In this document: one piece after another, positions 24,320-34,787 of the stretch | Numbering within the stretch: the first letter of the stretch is position 1 | Layout: the number at the start of each line of letters is the position of its first letter | NCBI GenBank assembly: GCA_937906495.1 | Contig: CALCVT010000102.1 | Span: forward strand, 37,197 to 101,196 | Origin: an uncultured Prevotella sp. | GTDB taxonomy: Bacteria > Bacteroidota > Bacteroidia > Bacteroidales > Bacteroidaceae | Reading direction: 5' to 3' | Length of the DNA: 64,000 bases | Program-made: the position numbers and the translations under genes | The notes under the pieces: model-generated | What the model saw: the letters and a program-made list of their open reading frames with translations, nothing else | Databases searched by the model: none | Told to the model about the DNA's origin: nothing

Positions 24320-26842
24320 TCAGAAGGGATAGCCTATGGCAAAATGCAGGCCTAAGCCATCCTTGAATTTCTCAATATTATAAAATCCCTTTTTAGCAGT
24401 TTCGTAAGGTGCATGGAGTGCCACACCTACATCGAAACGTAACACCAGGAAGTCAAGATCGTAGCGCAAACCCAATCCTGTACCGAGCGCAATGTTCTTG
24501 AGTGTAGAACCTTTGAACTGCGAACCAGGCCGCAAGGGGTCGTTGCGAAGTGTCCACACGTTACCGGCATCCAAAAACACAGCTCCGTGAAGATCACCAA
24601 ACAGACGTGCACGCAACTCGGCATTGGCCTCAAACTTTATATCACCCGTCTGGTCCATATAGGAATATTTCGAATTGGCTGGACGAAAGGAACCTGGTCC
24701 TAACGAACGGACAGTAAAAGCGCGTACGCTATTGGCTCCGCCTACATAGAACTGGTCAACATATGGTGCTGCCGAACTGTTTCCGTAACTATAAATAACG
24801 CCGCCAAAAAGTCGGGTTGCAATGTTCACATCCTTTGTTAACCGAAAGAGTTTATGAATCTCTGCTGTCAGTTTAACGTATTGGGCAAAAGGATTGCCAA
24901 AGAGTTCTTTATTCTTCTTGCTGAACTTTTTGCCAGCTGCGGCATATACGGCCGAAGTCAAGTTACCTGCTTCTTTAAACGACACTTGCACCCACCAGGG
25001 ATTACGCCGCCAATTACGCGACTGGTAAGTAAAGGTATACGAAAGCGAGGGAACAAACTGGTCGCGCATGGAAACGTAAAGCGCGGGGTTCTCGGTCATA
25101 ATAGAGTCGAAGGCATGCGTTGTATGGTTCAACTTATCGAATTCCAGGTTTAGAAGCGTAAACTCGTGCTTGGCCGTTTCACGTTTATACCATTTGTAAG
25201 TAGCACCCAGGCTCAAACTCACCATATTGAAGAAGCCCGAACGGTTTTTCCAATCGGCATCGAAGGCAAATTCTGTAGAGGATGGGAAACGCACCCGGCG
25301 GCGCGAAATACCTGGAAATACGAAACGAGGAAACTTGAGCGCTAACTGGCTGCCTAATTCATAGGAGTTAAGCAGCGAATTGCCTCCTTGAGCACCCGAT
25401 CCTGTCTGCCACTCGTACGAACCGAATATTTTGAACGACACCTTCTCACCACCTCTGAAAGCATTACGCTTGGCCAACTCGTACGAAATACCCGGTCCAA
25501 CCTGCTGATTACTCTTCATGGTAGCATTAACCTCAAAGGTCGAATCGTAGAGTTTATCCATAGTTGCACTCACTATAACATCAAGCGTGTCGCAGGTTTC
25601 GGTAGTATCGGTGGGTACATAATTAATGTCCATCTGGCTCAGAACTCCCATAGCCCCAAGCTTTTCGAGCGTCATTTGCTGGTCTCTAAGTCTATACACC
25701 TTACCCCGGCGATGTGTAATGGCATGCCTCCACATGTTGGCACGCAAAGGCATTTTTTTACCACTGAAGTTAAAAGTATAGTTACGGCGTATCAGGTGAT
25801 TATCGAGGGGAGCCATTTCGCGATCGCGCACATTGACCGTTATACGCCCAATGTACCAGGGGCGATTGGCCTTTGCAGGACGCTCGGGTGCTGGAACTAC
25901 TTGTAATTGCACAAAATTTTTGCGCTGAATGGTGTCGGCCCGGAATGTTGTATAGCCGGCATGGTAAAAAAAGTAGCCGTTGTTTCGCATCAACTTTTCA
26001 ATACGTTCCTGCTCGCCCGACAAGTTAACCACACTGAAGGCATCACCTTTATGCAACAACCTGAAGCGGTCGCTACGGCGCAACAGACTGTCCATCGAAG
26101 CGGGAAAGTGCAAATAAGCTATCGAGTCAAGACGATAGAGTTGACCAGCCCGTACATTATAGCTTACCTTTGCTTTTTTAGGATTGGTCTGGGTCAGCAC
26201 GTTATAGTCTACATTGCCGTGAAAATAGCCGTAGTTGTGTAAAGTATTGGTAGCTACCTTTGCACGCATTTCCGGACTCACGGCACTTATAAGTACAGGG
26301 TCGGTACCAAAGTTACGGAAAATCCATTTTCCGAACTTACCTTTACTATTATAAAAGCCATTATGAACCCATAAGCCAATCTTCAAGGGCCACGTCATAG
26401 ACGAAGAACCAAAAATGGCATTATTAGGCGGATAAGCCAATACAGCGTCTACTTCCTCCTTAGCCTTGGCAAAGTCTGCTTCGTTCTTTTTCTGTGCTTC
26501 CTTGAGCAGTTTTTTTTCTTCCTTAGTCAGTTCCTTCCCTGACGAAAGCAACGAATCGAGACGCACATTAGCCTTACCCTGCAACACATTCTCGACAGCA
26601 GTGACAGCATCGGCCAATGCTATAATCACCCCCGTCGAATCGCGCCCCTTACTCTTACGGAGGCGGACAGGGTCGTCGCTATAAGTAATTTGCTTGATGC
26701 CTGTATAGAGTTGCTCGTCTTCAGGAATAGCATCAGTAGTTGAACATCCCGACACAAGCATACCTAACATTAAGAACGGAAACAGAAGAACTTGCACTAC
26801 TCCGCCCTTACGTTGCATATTGTTGTATTTCAGTATCATCAT
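24320..26842 (-). CDS. TamL-type lipoprotein Omp85 (BamA/TamA superfamily)
   Basis: Outer-membrane beta-barrel of up to 840 residues. The N-terminus carries a lipoprotein signal with lipobox LVSGC, unlike classical TamA. POTRA-like repeats occupy roughly 190-470 and an Omp85 barrel the rest, ending GLHFAIGYPF. The barrel includes GGANSVRAFTVRSLGPGSFR, equivalent to the conserved lid motif of the family. It lies 27 bp downstream of tamB in the same operon, which supports the TamL assignment known for Bacteroidetes. The ATG at 26818 (MQRKGGVVQ) gives a more normal signal peptide than 26842 and may be the true start. Confidence 0.88.
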   Translation of the reverse strand: MMILKYNNMQRKGGVVQVLLFPFLMLGMLVSGCSTTDAIPEDEQLYTGIKQITYSDDPVRLRKSKGRDSTGVIIALADAVTAVENVLQGKANVRLDSLLSSGKELTKEEKKLLKEAQKKNEADFAKAKEEVDAVLAYPPNNAIFGSSSMTWPLKIGLWVHNGFYNSKGKFGKWIFRNFGTDPVLISAVSPEMRAKVATNTLHNYGYFHGNVDYNVLTQTNPKKAKVSYNVRAGQLYRLDSIAYLHFPASMDSLLRRSDRFRLLHKGDAFSVVNLSGEQERIEKLMRNNGYFFYHAGYTTFRADTIQRKNFVQLQVVPAPERPAKANRPWYIGRITVNVRDREMAPLDNHLIRRNYTFNFSGKKMPLRANMWRHAITHRRGKVYRLRDQQMTLEKLGAMGVLSQMDINYVPTDTTETCDTLDVIVSATMDKLYDSTFEVNATMKSNQQVGPGISYELAKRNAFRGGEKVSFKIFGSYEWQTGSGAQGGNSLLNSYELGSQLALKFPRFVFPGISRRRVRFPSSTEFAFDADWKNRSGFFNMVSLSLGATYKWYKRETAKHEFTLLNLEFDKLNHTTHAFDSIMTENPALYVSMRDQFVPSLSYTFTYQSRNWRRNPWWVQVSFKEAGNLTSAVYAAAGKKFSKKNKELFGNPFAQYVKLTAEIHKLFRLTKDVNIATRLFGGVIYSYGNSSAAPYVDQFYVGGANSVRAFTVRSLGPGSFRPANSKYSYMDQTGDIKFEANAELRARLFGDLHGAVFLDAGNVWTLRNDPLRPGSQFKGSTLKNIALGTGLGLRYDLDFLVLRFDVGVALHAPYETAKKGFYNIEKFKDGLGLHFAIGYPF

Positions 26843-26869
26843 ATAGATTTGTAAGCTGATAGGCTCGCC

Positions 26870-29800
26870 TTATCGTACGGGCACATCCTTCTTTTTCTTT
26901 TTGAAGATGAAGAGTTCGCCAAGACGGTCGGTTTTACGCCTTAGTACCAAACCGGCTCCAGTTTTGGTCAGTTGCCCCTCGAGCGGATCCTGGCTATCGC
27001 GGTCGTAGAATACCTTGACATAGCGCGTTGCACTTTGGTCAAGGCGGTATTCCACGGATATATTGTTAATAAAGCTCTCGGCCGAGTTAACTGCATCAGC
27101 GCCTGTCGAAACCTTACCACCAATAATCACACTGATACGGTTTCCCCAAAAGCGTTTGGCAAACTGGAAGGAATAGTCGGTAGTACTGGTTCCTGTTGCA
27201 GCAGTGCCGCTTTCAACACCCAAATTGATGTCTATAGTTTTAAGCGCAGAGCCTGCAATATTTTGTATTTCGCTCTGCAGGAAGGCATTAAGAGCATTGT
27301 TGGCCTTAAAGCCAGACCCCGAAAGCATGGTTTCATCAGTCATATACATACCCGTGGCCATCATTGTTACGGCAGCCTTTCCACGTTGTTCGGCCGACAT
27401 GGTGGCCAATTGATTCTGCACAGTGAGATCTTCGGGGGCCTCGATAGTAAACTCAAGCCCCATGTCGCTGAGCGGACGGGTAATAGCTACTCCCACATCA
27501 AAGGCTACGGAACGCGGACGATTGTTTTCTGTAACAATGGCTCGGGTACGCTCCTTTGCAGCTATATTGAGTGTAGGATTCATCACATCGCCTGTAAACT
27601 CGACATACGATCCTTGTACAAGGTTGAAGGTCTTAAGCGGAATAACAGGTAGTGCATACTTCATTTCACCACTGTTAGCCGTAAAGCGTCCAGTCATACG
27701 CATCTCGCCTTGCTGCGTCATACGTAAGGTCAGGTCGCCTCCTCCCTCAAGGTCTACATAGCTTTGACCATCATCGCTCAAATTACAATGGAATCGTGCA
27801 GCATCGCTTACCGATATACCTAATGTCAGGTCGAAACTACCCTCGGGCACCGGCTTGGTACGATTGTGCGTTGTGCTATCATTGAAGTTTACAAATTGCA
27901 CCAGATCGTTGAGTCGGTTATCGACCGATAGCGGAGAGTCTTTGAGCACATAAGTCATGTCGGTACGGTCAAGCACTTCGAGTTTGCCACGTATCGAAAG
28001 GTTATCGGTTGTTCCCTTGAGCGAGCCGAGGAAATTAGAATAAACCTTACCGAATACCATGGACTGGGCCTTTTTGCGAGTATTGATTAGCTCAAAGTTG
28101 CGTGCCTGCATGGTAAAGTCCATATTCATGCGCTCAAAGTTTGACATATCGAATACACCATTGAGCACTAAGGGCTCTTTGCCTGTTGAGTACAAGTTAT
28201 AATTCTCAAAAAGCAATCGGCTATCAGCAATCTTCACCGCACGTTCATCGGTACGGAAGTCAAAGCCATAAACATCAGAGTAAATGTGAGCCGAATCAAG
28301 GTCGAGTGTACCATTTATAATGGGTTTGTCAGTCGAGCCCTTCAGTTTGAGGTCACCAGCAGCTATTCCTTTGAGTGCTACATCAGTACCTGCCATAAAA
28401 CCATTGAGAAGTTGCAAGGGGAAGTCATGCAAATTGGCCTCGCCGTCAAAGCTTCCGCCATCGCGATCAAAGTAGGTACCGTTGCAAGCCAGCACTTCTT
28501 CGCCATTAGAGCTGATAAAAGCCGAAGCATGGTGCTCTCCTCCGGTCTTTGGCAGGTAGAGTGCCTCAACGCCTAGATTTCCGAGGGGAATACCTTCGTA
28601 TTTAAATCCATTTGCCTCGACCGAAGCTACAGCCGAAAGGTTTTTATAATCGGACGAAGCCGTGATATGCACATCACCGCTAAACATTCCGCCAAGTTTA
28701 GGCATATATGGCAACACCCGCGAGAGTTCTGAAAGGTTTACCTGGTTAACACTGACAGTTACATCGTTAAGCGAATCGCGGGGCTCGCCATAGATTTTTA
28801 CACCGGTGCCATCGTCAGCTAATAGGTCCATATCGGCACGGATGCTCTTGTCTTTACCTAAAAAGATATAATTATTTTTGTTTACCTTAAAGTTACGGTA
28901 AGCAAGCACAGGCCGCTCTGGATAAAGATGTACATAGGCCCCACCTTCAGTAAGTTCGGCCTGCAAACCCAGATCTACGCCTTTTTCGCCCTGACTGTCG
29001 TAATAAATCAATTCCAGTCCTGCTCCGGCTTTGAGCATATAGCCGTTTAGCTTTACTTCGAGAGGTGTAGGATTTTTTCGGTTATTCTTGACCAAGCCAA
29101 AGAGCTGTACACCTGTCGAGTCCTGCAGGATATGCGTATTGATGGTATCAAGCAGCAAACCACCTGCTTGTAACGAACCAACTCTTACATCGCCTGCCAT
29201 ACCAATCAAGGGGTCGGTATGAAGGTCAAGCAGTGCCGACGAAAAAGCATAGCCTTTAAGGCGGGCTATATTGTACAAAGGATTTGCCCGGCCAGCCTTG
29301 AGAGTCAAGTCCATCACGGGTAAAAGTTCCTTGAGGCGTTCCTGGTTGAGTTCACGCCTGCTTGCCTGTTCCGAAAACTCTGTGGCAAAAGTTGTAAGTT
29401 GCTTGGCTAACAAGGGAACATTGCCCTTGGAGCCTAGGCTCACTTTGAGGTCACCTGCCGAAAGATTGGCTGTTGTTGTATCGGTTGAAGTAGCAAAGTC
29501 AAAGCAGATATCCTTGGCCATTGTACTCATTTGAGGCGAGCTAAAGTGGTTTTGGCGCAAGCTGCCGTCGATATTATAAGCCGTAAATTGCTTATCGGCC
29601 TTTAAATTAACCTCCAATTTAGTTCCTACGTACAAGGTATCTTTAGTTATGCCCAAGGTTTTAAGGTCAACCGACTGTACTTGTGTAGCCAGCTGCAAGC
29701 CATAGCCATGTTGGTCAATTTGGATATCAGCATGGCCCTCAAACTGATACTTGGGGTTATTCGACGATATGTCTAAACGGCCATTACCACGCTGCAAGTC

Positions 29801-31453
29801 TATCTGGGCCGACAAACCACCCAAATCATAATGCTCATAACTAAGGGCTGCAATCTGAGCCTGCGCATGAAGTCGTGCCTGCGACGAAAGAACATCGAAA
29901 TTGCTGCCACTGGCCGTCAGTTTTCCGGTAAAGGGGGTCAAGGGCATACCGGGCAAAAACGCAGCAAGTTGCAGTTGATTGGCTTGAGCCTCAAGCCGAT
30001 AGGCAGAACGATCCAGATTAACTTTTGCACGGGCAGTCAATGTTCCTTTCCCACTCACAAGTCGCAAATCTGCCTGATAATCTGAAGATTTAAAACCTAC
30101 TATTCCTCGGAGGGATACCCCATCAGGCACATTAACCGTTCGGAGCAAATCGGAGGGAAGGAGTTTTCTTACAGGGGCTAAGTTGCGCGTTTGCAACTGC
30201 ACTTTGAAGTTGCCGCTCCTCCAGTTTTCCGTCAGATAAGCAGCATGCCCGTTGGCCGTAAGATTGAATACACCCGGCATAGCCAGTTCGGCCTTTTTAA
30301 GTTGCAGATTTTCAATATTTCCATCAGCTTCGGCTTGTAGTATCAAGTCTTTTCGGGGCCAGACATGCAGCATGGCCTCATCTACAAAACCTTTACCTAA
30401 TATTTGGATGTCCTCGCCTCCTAACCTGGCTTCAATATGTGCTTGCAAATGGCCACCCTTTCCTACTTCAAACGAGCTGAAGTCGAATGCTGTTTGGCCC
30501 TGAATACGCGAATAAGGTGTATGAATTTCCAGATAGGGCAAGTTCAGACGCATGGTATCCATATCAATCTGTGCCTTTAGCTTATTTACCTGCAGACCGC
30601 ACTTTTCACGCAAGGTTGCAGTTCGCAAGGCAGCGCGCAAGCGCCCTGTACGGTCATACGACAAGGTATCGAGCAACAGCGAAAGGTCTGAAATGGCCAA
30701 ATGGTTGGGATCGAGTCCGGACTGTGGTTTTTGCAAAGGCAGGTCGTAGGTTAAACCCGACGACTGTATTTTGAGCGAACGCAAGGCATAGTAGTTATGG
30801 CCTATATCAAAGCGCCCGCCGCGCAACGACAGGCTTCCGATGTCGGCACCGATGCGCATGGAGTCACCGGGAAGCGACAAACGAATACGCGAATGCTCAA
30901 TGTCGGCTTGGGCCACAGCTATATCCCAACGTACCGGTACTGTTGAGGTATCGGGCATGGCCGTATCGGATAACGCCACGTTGAAGTCAGCGCGGTCCAG
31001 ACGGATGCGGTCGAGCTTGACCCGCTCATTTTTCCAGTCTACCGTACTCGGCGTAAGGGTCAGTTCGCCTGCCGTACCTTGAATACGGGTATCTGATACA
31101 TAACTCTTGGTATTGAGTTTAACATCGTACAACGACAAGCCGTTAATCTCGGCACATCCATTAAGCAAGGGCATAAGCGCAACATTGAGGCGCAACGAAC
31201 GGGCTGCCAACAGCGTGTCGGACTGCTCTACAGCTGTTACACGATGAACGGCAAGGTCGAGCGGAAAGGCCAATCTTACCTCTTTCACTGCAATTCGCAT
31301 TCCCATGGATTCGGAAAGCGATTCGGCTACGCGGTTTACAACAAATTGCTGTACCGGGGGGATATAAACAAGGATGGCAAGCACTAAAAACAGCCCCACT
31401 GGTGCAAGGGCTGCTGCGGCAAGCCATTTTTTTAGTCTTTTAGGCTTCTTCAT
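26870..31453 (-). CDS. tamB: Translocation and assembly module protein TamB
   Basis: Very large periplasm-spanning protein of 1527 residues with one N-terminal membrane anchor (LAAAALAPVGLFLVLAILVYI). The rest is repetitive beta structure as in AsmA/TamB bridge proteins, which form hydrophobic grooves for lipid movement between membranes. The C-terminal DUF490 region (about 1150-1510) contains NLVQGSYVEFTGDVMNPTLNIAAKERTRA, a hallmark of the family. It ends in a basic tail (KKKKKDVPVR). It is the first gene of the tamB-tamL operon. Length is at the upper end but normal for Bacteroidetes. A TATCTTTG -7-like sequence sits only 6 bp upstream of the start (31459-31466, minus). Confidence 0.92.
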   Translation of the reverse strand: MKKPKRLKKWLAAAALAPVGLFLVLAILVYIPPVQQFVVNRVAESLSESMGMRIAVKEVRLAFPLDLAVHRVTAVEQSDTLLAARSLRLNVALMPLLNGCAEINGLSLYDVKLNTKSYVSDTRIQGTAGELTLTPSTVDWKNERVKLDRIRLDRADFNVALSDTAMPDTSTVPVRWDIAVAQADIEHSRIRLSLPGDSMRIGADIGSLSLRGGRFDIGHNYYALRSLKIQSSGLTYDLPLQKPQSGLDPNHLAISDLSLLLDTLSYDRTGRLRAALRTATLREKCGLQVNKLKAQIDMDTMRLNLPYLEIHTPYSRIQGQTAFDFSSFEVGKGGHLQAHIEARLGGEDIQILGKGFVDEAMLHVWPRKDLILQAEADGNIENLQLKKAELAMPGVFNLTANGHAAYLTENWRSGNFKVQLQTRNLAPVRKLLPSDLLRTVNVPDGVSLRGIVGFKSSDYQADLRLVSGKGTLTARAKVNLDRSAYRLEAQANQLQLAAFLPGMPLTPFTGKLTASGSNFDVLSSQARLHAQAQIAALSYEHYDLGGLSAQIDLQRGNGRLDISSNNPKYQFEGHADIQIDQHGYGLQLATQVQSVDLKTLGITKDTLYVGTKLEVNLKADKQFTAYNIDGSLRQNHFSSPQMSTMAKDICFDFATSTDTTTANLSAGDLKVSLGSKGNVPLLAKQLTTFATEFSEQASRRELNQERLKELLPVMDLTLKAGRANPLYNIARLKGYAFSSALLDLHTDPLIGMAGDVRVGSLQAGGLLLDTINTHILQDSTGVQLFGLVKNNRKNPTPLEVKLNGYMLKAGAGLELIYYDSQGEKGVDLGLQAELTEGGAYVHLYPERPVLAYRNFKVNKNNYIFLGKDKSIRADMDLLADDGTGVKIYGEPRDSLNDVTVSVNQVNLSELSRVLPYMPKLGGMFSGDVHITASSDYKNLSAVASVEANGFKYEGIPLGNLGVEALYLPKTGGEHHASAFISSNGEEVLACNGTYFDRDGGSFDGEANLHDFPLQLLNGFMAGTDVALKGIAAGDLKLKGSTDKPIINGTLDLDSAHIYSDVYGFDFRTDERAVKIADSRLLFENYNLYSTGKEPLVLNGVFDMSNFERMNMDFTMQARNFELINTRKKAQSMVFGKVYSNFLGSLKGTTDNLSIRGKLEVLDRTDMTYVLKDSPLSVDNRLNDLVQFVNFNDSTTHNRTKPVPEGSFDLTLGISVSDAARFHCNLSDDGQSYVDLEGGGDLTLRMTQQGEMRMTGRFTANSGEMKYALPVIPLKTFNLVQGSYVEFTGDVMNPTLNIAAKERTRAIVTENNRPRSVAFDVGVAITRPLSDMGLEFTIEAPEDLTVQNQLATMSAEQRGKAAVTMMATGMYMTDETMLSGSGFKANNALNAFLQSEIQNIAGSALKTIDINLGVESGTAATGTSTTDYSFQFAKRFWGNRISVIIGGKVSTGADAVNSAESFINNISVEYRLDQSATRYVKVFYDRDSQDPLEGQLTKTGAGLVLRRKTDRLGELFIFKKKKKDVPVR

Positions 31454-31809
31454 GAGGGCAAAGATAAGGCTTTTGTGTGGAACTACGGAAAACGGCTGTA
31501 AATAAAAGCCTTCGACCCAATGAAAAGCGTAATTTTACAAAAAACCAGCCCGTAAACAACGGGCCTCGGTCGCACGCTGCCAGTTCACATGAACGGGGTG
31601 TAAAACAGCTAACATTCATTATCAAAAATACAACACTCTACCGGTAAGCAAGCAAAAGTTGGCAACTAGACCAATCGCACACCAAATGCATTACAAAGCC
31701 CAGCTTTTATAAAAAGTAAGGCTTAGGTATGCGCACTACAAATATAAATTCGTACTTTTGCACATAGAAGCAGGTTTTGTGCTTTCTACTATTATTTTTC
31801 ATTCTGCCT
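31454..31809. other. Divergent intergenic region between tamB and tetR
   Basis: About 355 bp with no gene. TACTTTTG at 31753-31760 is a likely -7 element for tetR, without a clear -33. A GTGTAAAA word lies at 31598-31605, a word that recurs in several intergenic regions of this window. Confidence 0.45.
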
Positions 31810-32400
31810 ATGTCTATCTCCAAAACTCGCCAAAAACTACTCGAAGTTGCCCGCGAACTCTTTGCCCACCAAGGTTTGGAAGCTACCACGATGAACGATA
31901 TTGCTACAGCCTCCGGACGCGGACGCCGCACGCTCTACACTTACTTCCGGAACAAGGAGGAAATTTACTATGCGGTTATTAAAGAGGAACTCGAACGGCT
32001 CTCCGACAAGTTAAAAGCTGTGCTTACGATGGACGTTGCACCTGAAGAGAAAATTTTTGCCCTCATCTACGCTCACCTGAGCATCATACGCGAGGCTGTT
32101 GCGCGCAACGGCACATTGAGGGCCGAATTCTTCCGTAACATTTGGATGGTCGAAAAGGTTCGACGCGCCTTCGACGAGGAAGAACACAAAATTTTGCTGA
32201 AACTCCTGCAGGAAGGGGTTGACAGTAAACGCTTTATGATTGAAAACGTAGGATTGTATGCCGATGTCGTTCACTGTGCCGTAAAAGGACTCGAAGTTCC
32301 CTACATTTACGACCGCCTAGGCGCAGGTTTGGAAGAGGACGAAACCTACCCCATGGTCAAAGGTATGGTTAACAGGGTACTCAATCTCAAAAAAAACTAA
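31810..32400 (+). CDS. TetR/AcrR-family transcriptional regulator
   Basis: Regulator of 196 residues. The N-terminal helix-turn-helix (MSISKTRQKLLEVARELF, then TTMNDIATASGRGRRTLYTYFRNKEEIYYAV) matches the TetR fold. The C-terminal ligand domain is divergent. The ATG at 31810 is used because the upstream extension to 31777 is a hydrophobic run without family likeness and lies close to the -7 element. fabG follows 71 bp later on the same strand, a conserved pairing in Bacteroidales, so it may respond to acyl-CoA or acyl-ACP and control fatty acid synthesis (inference). Confidence 0.87.
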   Translation: MSISKTRQKLLEVARELFAHQGLEATTMNDIATASGRGRRTLYTYFRNKEEIYYAVIKEELERLSDKLKAVLTMDVAPEEKIFALIYAHLSIIREAVARNGTLRAEFFRNIWMVEKVRRAFDEEEHKILLKLLQEGVDSKRFMIENVGLYADVVHCAVKGLEVPYIYDRLGAGLEEDETYPMVKGMVNRVLNLKKN

Positions 32401-32471
32401 GGCTGTACCTTGACCGGAGCCACTACTCACATACTTAAACAACTTATTCAAATACTAACTATATCATCAAT

Positions 32472-33218
32472 ATGGGACTTTTAACTGGAAAGACTGCCTT
32501 GATTACAGGTGCCGCACGCGGCATTGGCAAGGCCATCGCCCTGAAATTTGCCGAAGAAGGCGCTAATATTGCTTTTACCGACCTCGTAATCGACGAGAAC
32601 GGCGAAGAAACCCGCAAGGAAATCGAAGCTAAAGGTGTGAAATGCCTGGCCTATGCCTCTAACGCAGCCGACTTTGCACAGACTGCCGAAGTAGTTAAGC
32701 AGGTACACGCAGACTTTGGAGCTATCGACATTTTGGTAAACAATGCTGGCATCACCAAAGACGGACTCATGCTGCGCATGACCGAGCAGCAGTGGGATGC
32801 TGTAATTGGCGTAAACCTTAAATCTGCCTTTAACTTTATCCATGCCTGCACCCCCATCATGATGCGCCAGCGTCAAGGTTCTATCATCAACATGGCCTCG
32901 GTTGTTGGCGTACACGGAAATGCCGGACAAGCCAACTACGCTGCCTCAAAGGCAGGTATGATTGCTCTGGCCAAGAGTGTAGCCCAGGAAATGGGTAGCC
33001 GCGGTGTACGCGCCAATGCTATCGCTCCCGGATTTATCGAAACTGCCATGACTGCAGCACTGCCCGAAGATGTACGCAAGGAGTGGATGAAGTCTATCCC
33101 CCTGCGCCGCGGCGGTAAACCCGAAGACATTGCAGCCGTAGCCACCTTCCTGGCTTCAGACCTTGCCAGCTATGTAACCGGACAGGTTATTCAGGTTGAC
33201 GGCGGTATGAACATGTAA
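32472..33218 (+). CDS. fabG: 3-oxoacyl-[acyl-carrier-protein] reductase FabG
   Basis: NADPH-dependent reductase of 248 residues of the fatty acid elongation cycle, a short-chain dehydrogenase. The cofactor loop is TGAARGIGKAIA and the structural motif NNAG is present (LVNNAGITKDGLMLRM). The catalytic Ser143, Tyr156 and Lys160 lie in NMASVVG and GQANYAASKAG. The end SYVTGQVIQVDGGMNM is typical of FabG. It follows the TetR gene. Confidence 0.94.
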   Translation: MGLLTGKTALITGAARGIGKAIALKFAEEGANIAFTDLVIDENGEETRKEIEAKGVKCLAYASNAADFAQTAEVVKQVHADFGAIDILVNNAGITKDGLMLRMTEQQWDAVIGVNLKSAFNFIHACTPIMMRQRQGSIINMASVVGVHGNAGQANYAASKAGMIALAKSVAQEMGSRGVRANAIAPGFIETAMTAALPEDVRKEWMKSIPLRRGGKPEDIAAVATFLASDLASYVTGQVIQVDGGMNM

Positions 33219-33351
33219 ACCTAAGCCGTATGTGCTGAACACCCATGCAACTGGCTGCTGCAAACCTTGGCGTATGCAGCAGCCAGTTGAGCCTTTAAGC
33301 CCCATGCAAGCTACAGGTGAAAGCACTAACACTCTGACATTTACCACACAC

Positions 33352-34047
33352 ATGGAGGTACTCTACGAAGACAACCATCTGATTATTGTTAACAAAGCAC
33401 CGGGCGAAATTGTACAAGGCGACAAAACCGGCGATAAAACGCTCGGCGACCTTGTTAAAGCCTACATCAAAGAGCGCTACCATAAACCCGGCGAAGTTTT
33501 TCTAGGGGTTGTACACCGACTGGACCGGCCGGTAAGCGGAGTTGTCGTCTTTGCACGTACAAGCAAGGCTCTTGCACGCCTTAATGCCTTGTTCCGCGAC
33601 GGAAAGGTACAAAAAACTTACCACGCACTGGTCTGTAATCTACCACGCAAACCCGAAGCTGTACTTACAAACTGGCTCACGCGTAACGAAAAACAAAACA
33701 AGGCTTACGCTCACCCGCGCGAGGTTCCCGGATCAAAAAAGGCAGTGCTCGACTACAAGCTTATCGGCTCATCAGACCGATACCACCTGCTCGAGGTTAA
33801 CCTGCACACGGGCCGACACCACCAGATACGCTGCCAGCTGGCAGCCATGGGCTGCACCATCAAGGGCGACCTTAAATATGGTGCACCACGCTCTAACCCC
33901 GACGGCTCTATCTGTCTGCATGCCAGGCACATTGAGTTTGAACATCCAGTCAGCCACAAACTCATAGCGGTCAATGCACCCTACCCACAGGGAATGCCGC
34001 TGTGGCAGGTGTTCGAACCCAACACTCTAAATGCCTCGCAGCGCTAA
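33352..34047 (+). CDS. RluA-family RNA pseudouridine synthase
   Basis: Pseudouridine synthase of 231 residues. It begins MEVLYEDNHLIIVNKAPGE, the usual RluA start. The catalytic aspartate is Asp58 in HRLDRPVSG, and LHTGRHHQIRCQLA is conserved. There is no N-terminal S4 domain. An in-frame start at 33232 would add 40 residues unlike the family. The uridine target (rRNA or tRNA) cannot be told from sequence. Its stop lies 47 bp before mtnN, so the two may share a transcript. Confidence 0.9.
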   Translation: MEVLYEDNHLIIVNKAPGEIVQGDKTGDKTLGDLVKAYIKERYHKPGEVFLGVVHRLDRPVSGVVVFARTSKALARLNALFRDGKVQKTYHALVCNLPRKPEAVLTNWLTRNEKQNKAYAHPREVPGSKKAVLDYKLIGSSDRYHLLEVNLHTGRHHQIRCQLAAMGCTIKGDLKYGAPRSNPDGSICLHARHIEFEHPVSHKLIAVNAPYPQGMPLWQVFEPNTLNASQR

Positions 34048-34094
34048 ACCTTCGGCACGAAGCCTCTAAACTTCTGAAACTTAAACCTACCATC

Positions 34095-34787
34095 ATGACC
34101 ATCGGTATTATCAATGCCATGCACAAAGAACACGAGCAGCTGGCCGGACTCCTGCAAAATGCCCGAACCGAAAGCGAAGGCAACTTTCACTTTGTGCGCG
34201 GCACACTCAACGGCCACGAACTTGTACTTATGGAGAGTGGCATAGGCAAAGTCAATGCTGCCATCGGCGGTGTTGAACTTATCAGACGCTACCATCCCAA
34301 TGCCCTTATCAACACCGGAGTGGCCGGGGGCATCGATGCCAAACTCCAAGTTATGGATGTAGTGGCAGGCAGCCGCGTGGCCTATCACGATGTAGACTGC
34401 GGCCCCGAAACCGAACCGGGACAAGTGCAAGGACTCCCCCTTTACTATGAAGCAGACCCCGAACTGCTCAAAGCGGCCACAAGTTTGCAAACAGCTACAC
34501 GCATCCATCAGGGCCTGATATGCAGCGGCGACCAATTTATTACCAGTCACGAACAATTAGCGGCCATCAAAACACGCTTTGCCGACGGATTGGCTGTTGA
34601 CATGGAAAGCGGTGCGCTGGCACAAGTGTGCCGCATCTACGGTGTACCCTTCCTCAGCTTTCGCATCATTAGCGACACACCGGGAGCCGACAACCATTTT
34701 GAACAATACAACAACTTTTGGGGCGAAATGGCCGACCGCTCGTTTGGAGTAACACAAGCCTTGCTGCACGAAATTTGTCAATTATGA
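34095..34787 (+). CDS. mtnN: 5'-methylthioadenosine/S-adenosylhomocysteine nucleosidase
   Basis: Hydrolyses S-adenosylhomocysteine to adenine and S-ribosylhomocysteine, the LuxS substrate, and also methylthioadenosine. The 230 residues begin MTIGIINAMHKEHEQL with catalytic Glu12. VNTGVAGG-like INTGVAGGIDAKL, the substrate-binding MESGA and the catalytic Asp in RIISDTPG are present. Its stop overlaps the luxS start (ATGA), so the two enzymes of one pathway are translationally coupled. Confidence 0.93.
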   Translation: MTIGIINAMHKEHEQLAGLLQNARTESEGNFHFVRGTLNGHELVLMESGIGKVNAAIGGVELIRRYHPNALINTGVAGGIDAKLQVMDVVAGSRVAYHDVDCGPETEPGQVQGLPLYYEADPELLKAATSLQTATRIHQGLICSGDQFITSHEQLAAIKTRFADGLAVDMESGALAQVCRIYGVPFLSFRIISDTPGADNHFEQYNNFWGEMADRSFGVTQALLHEICQL

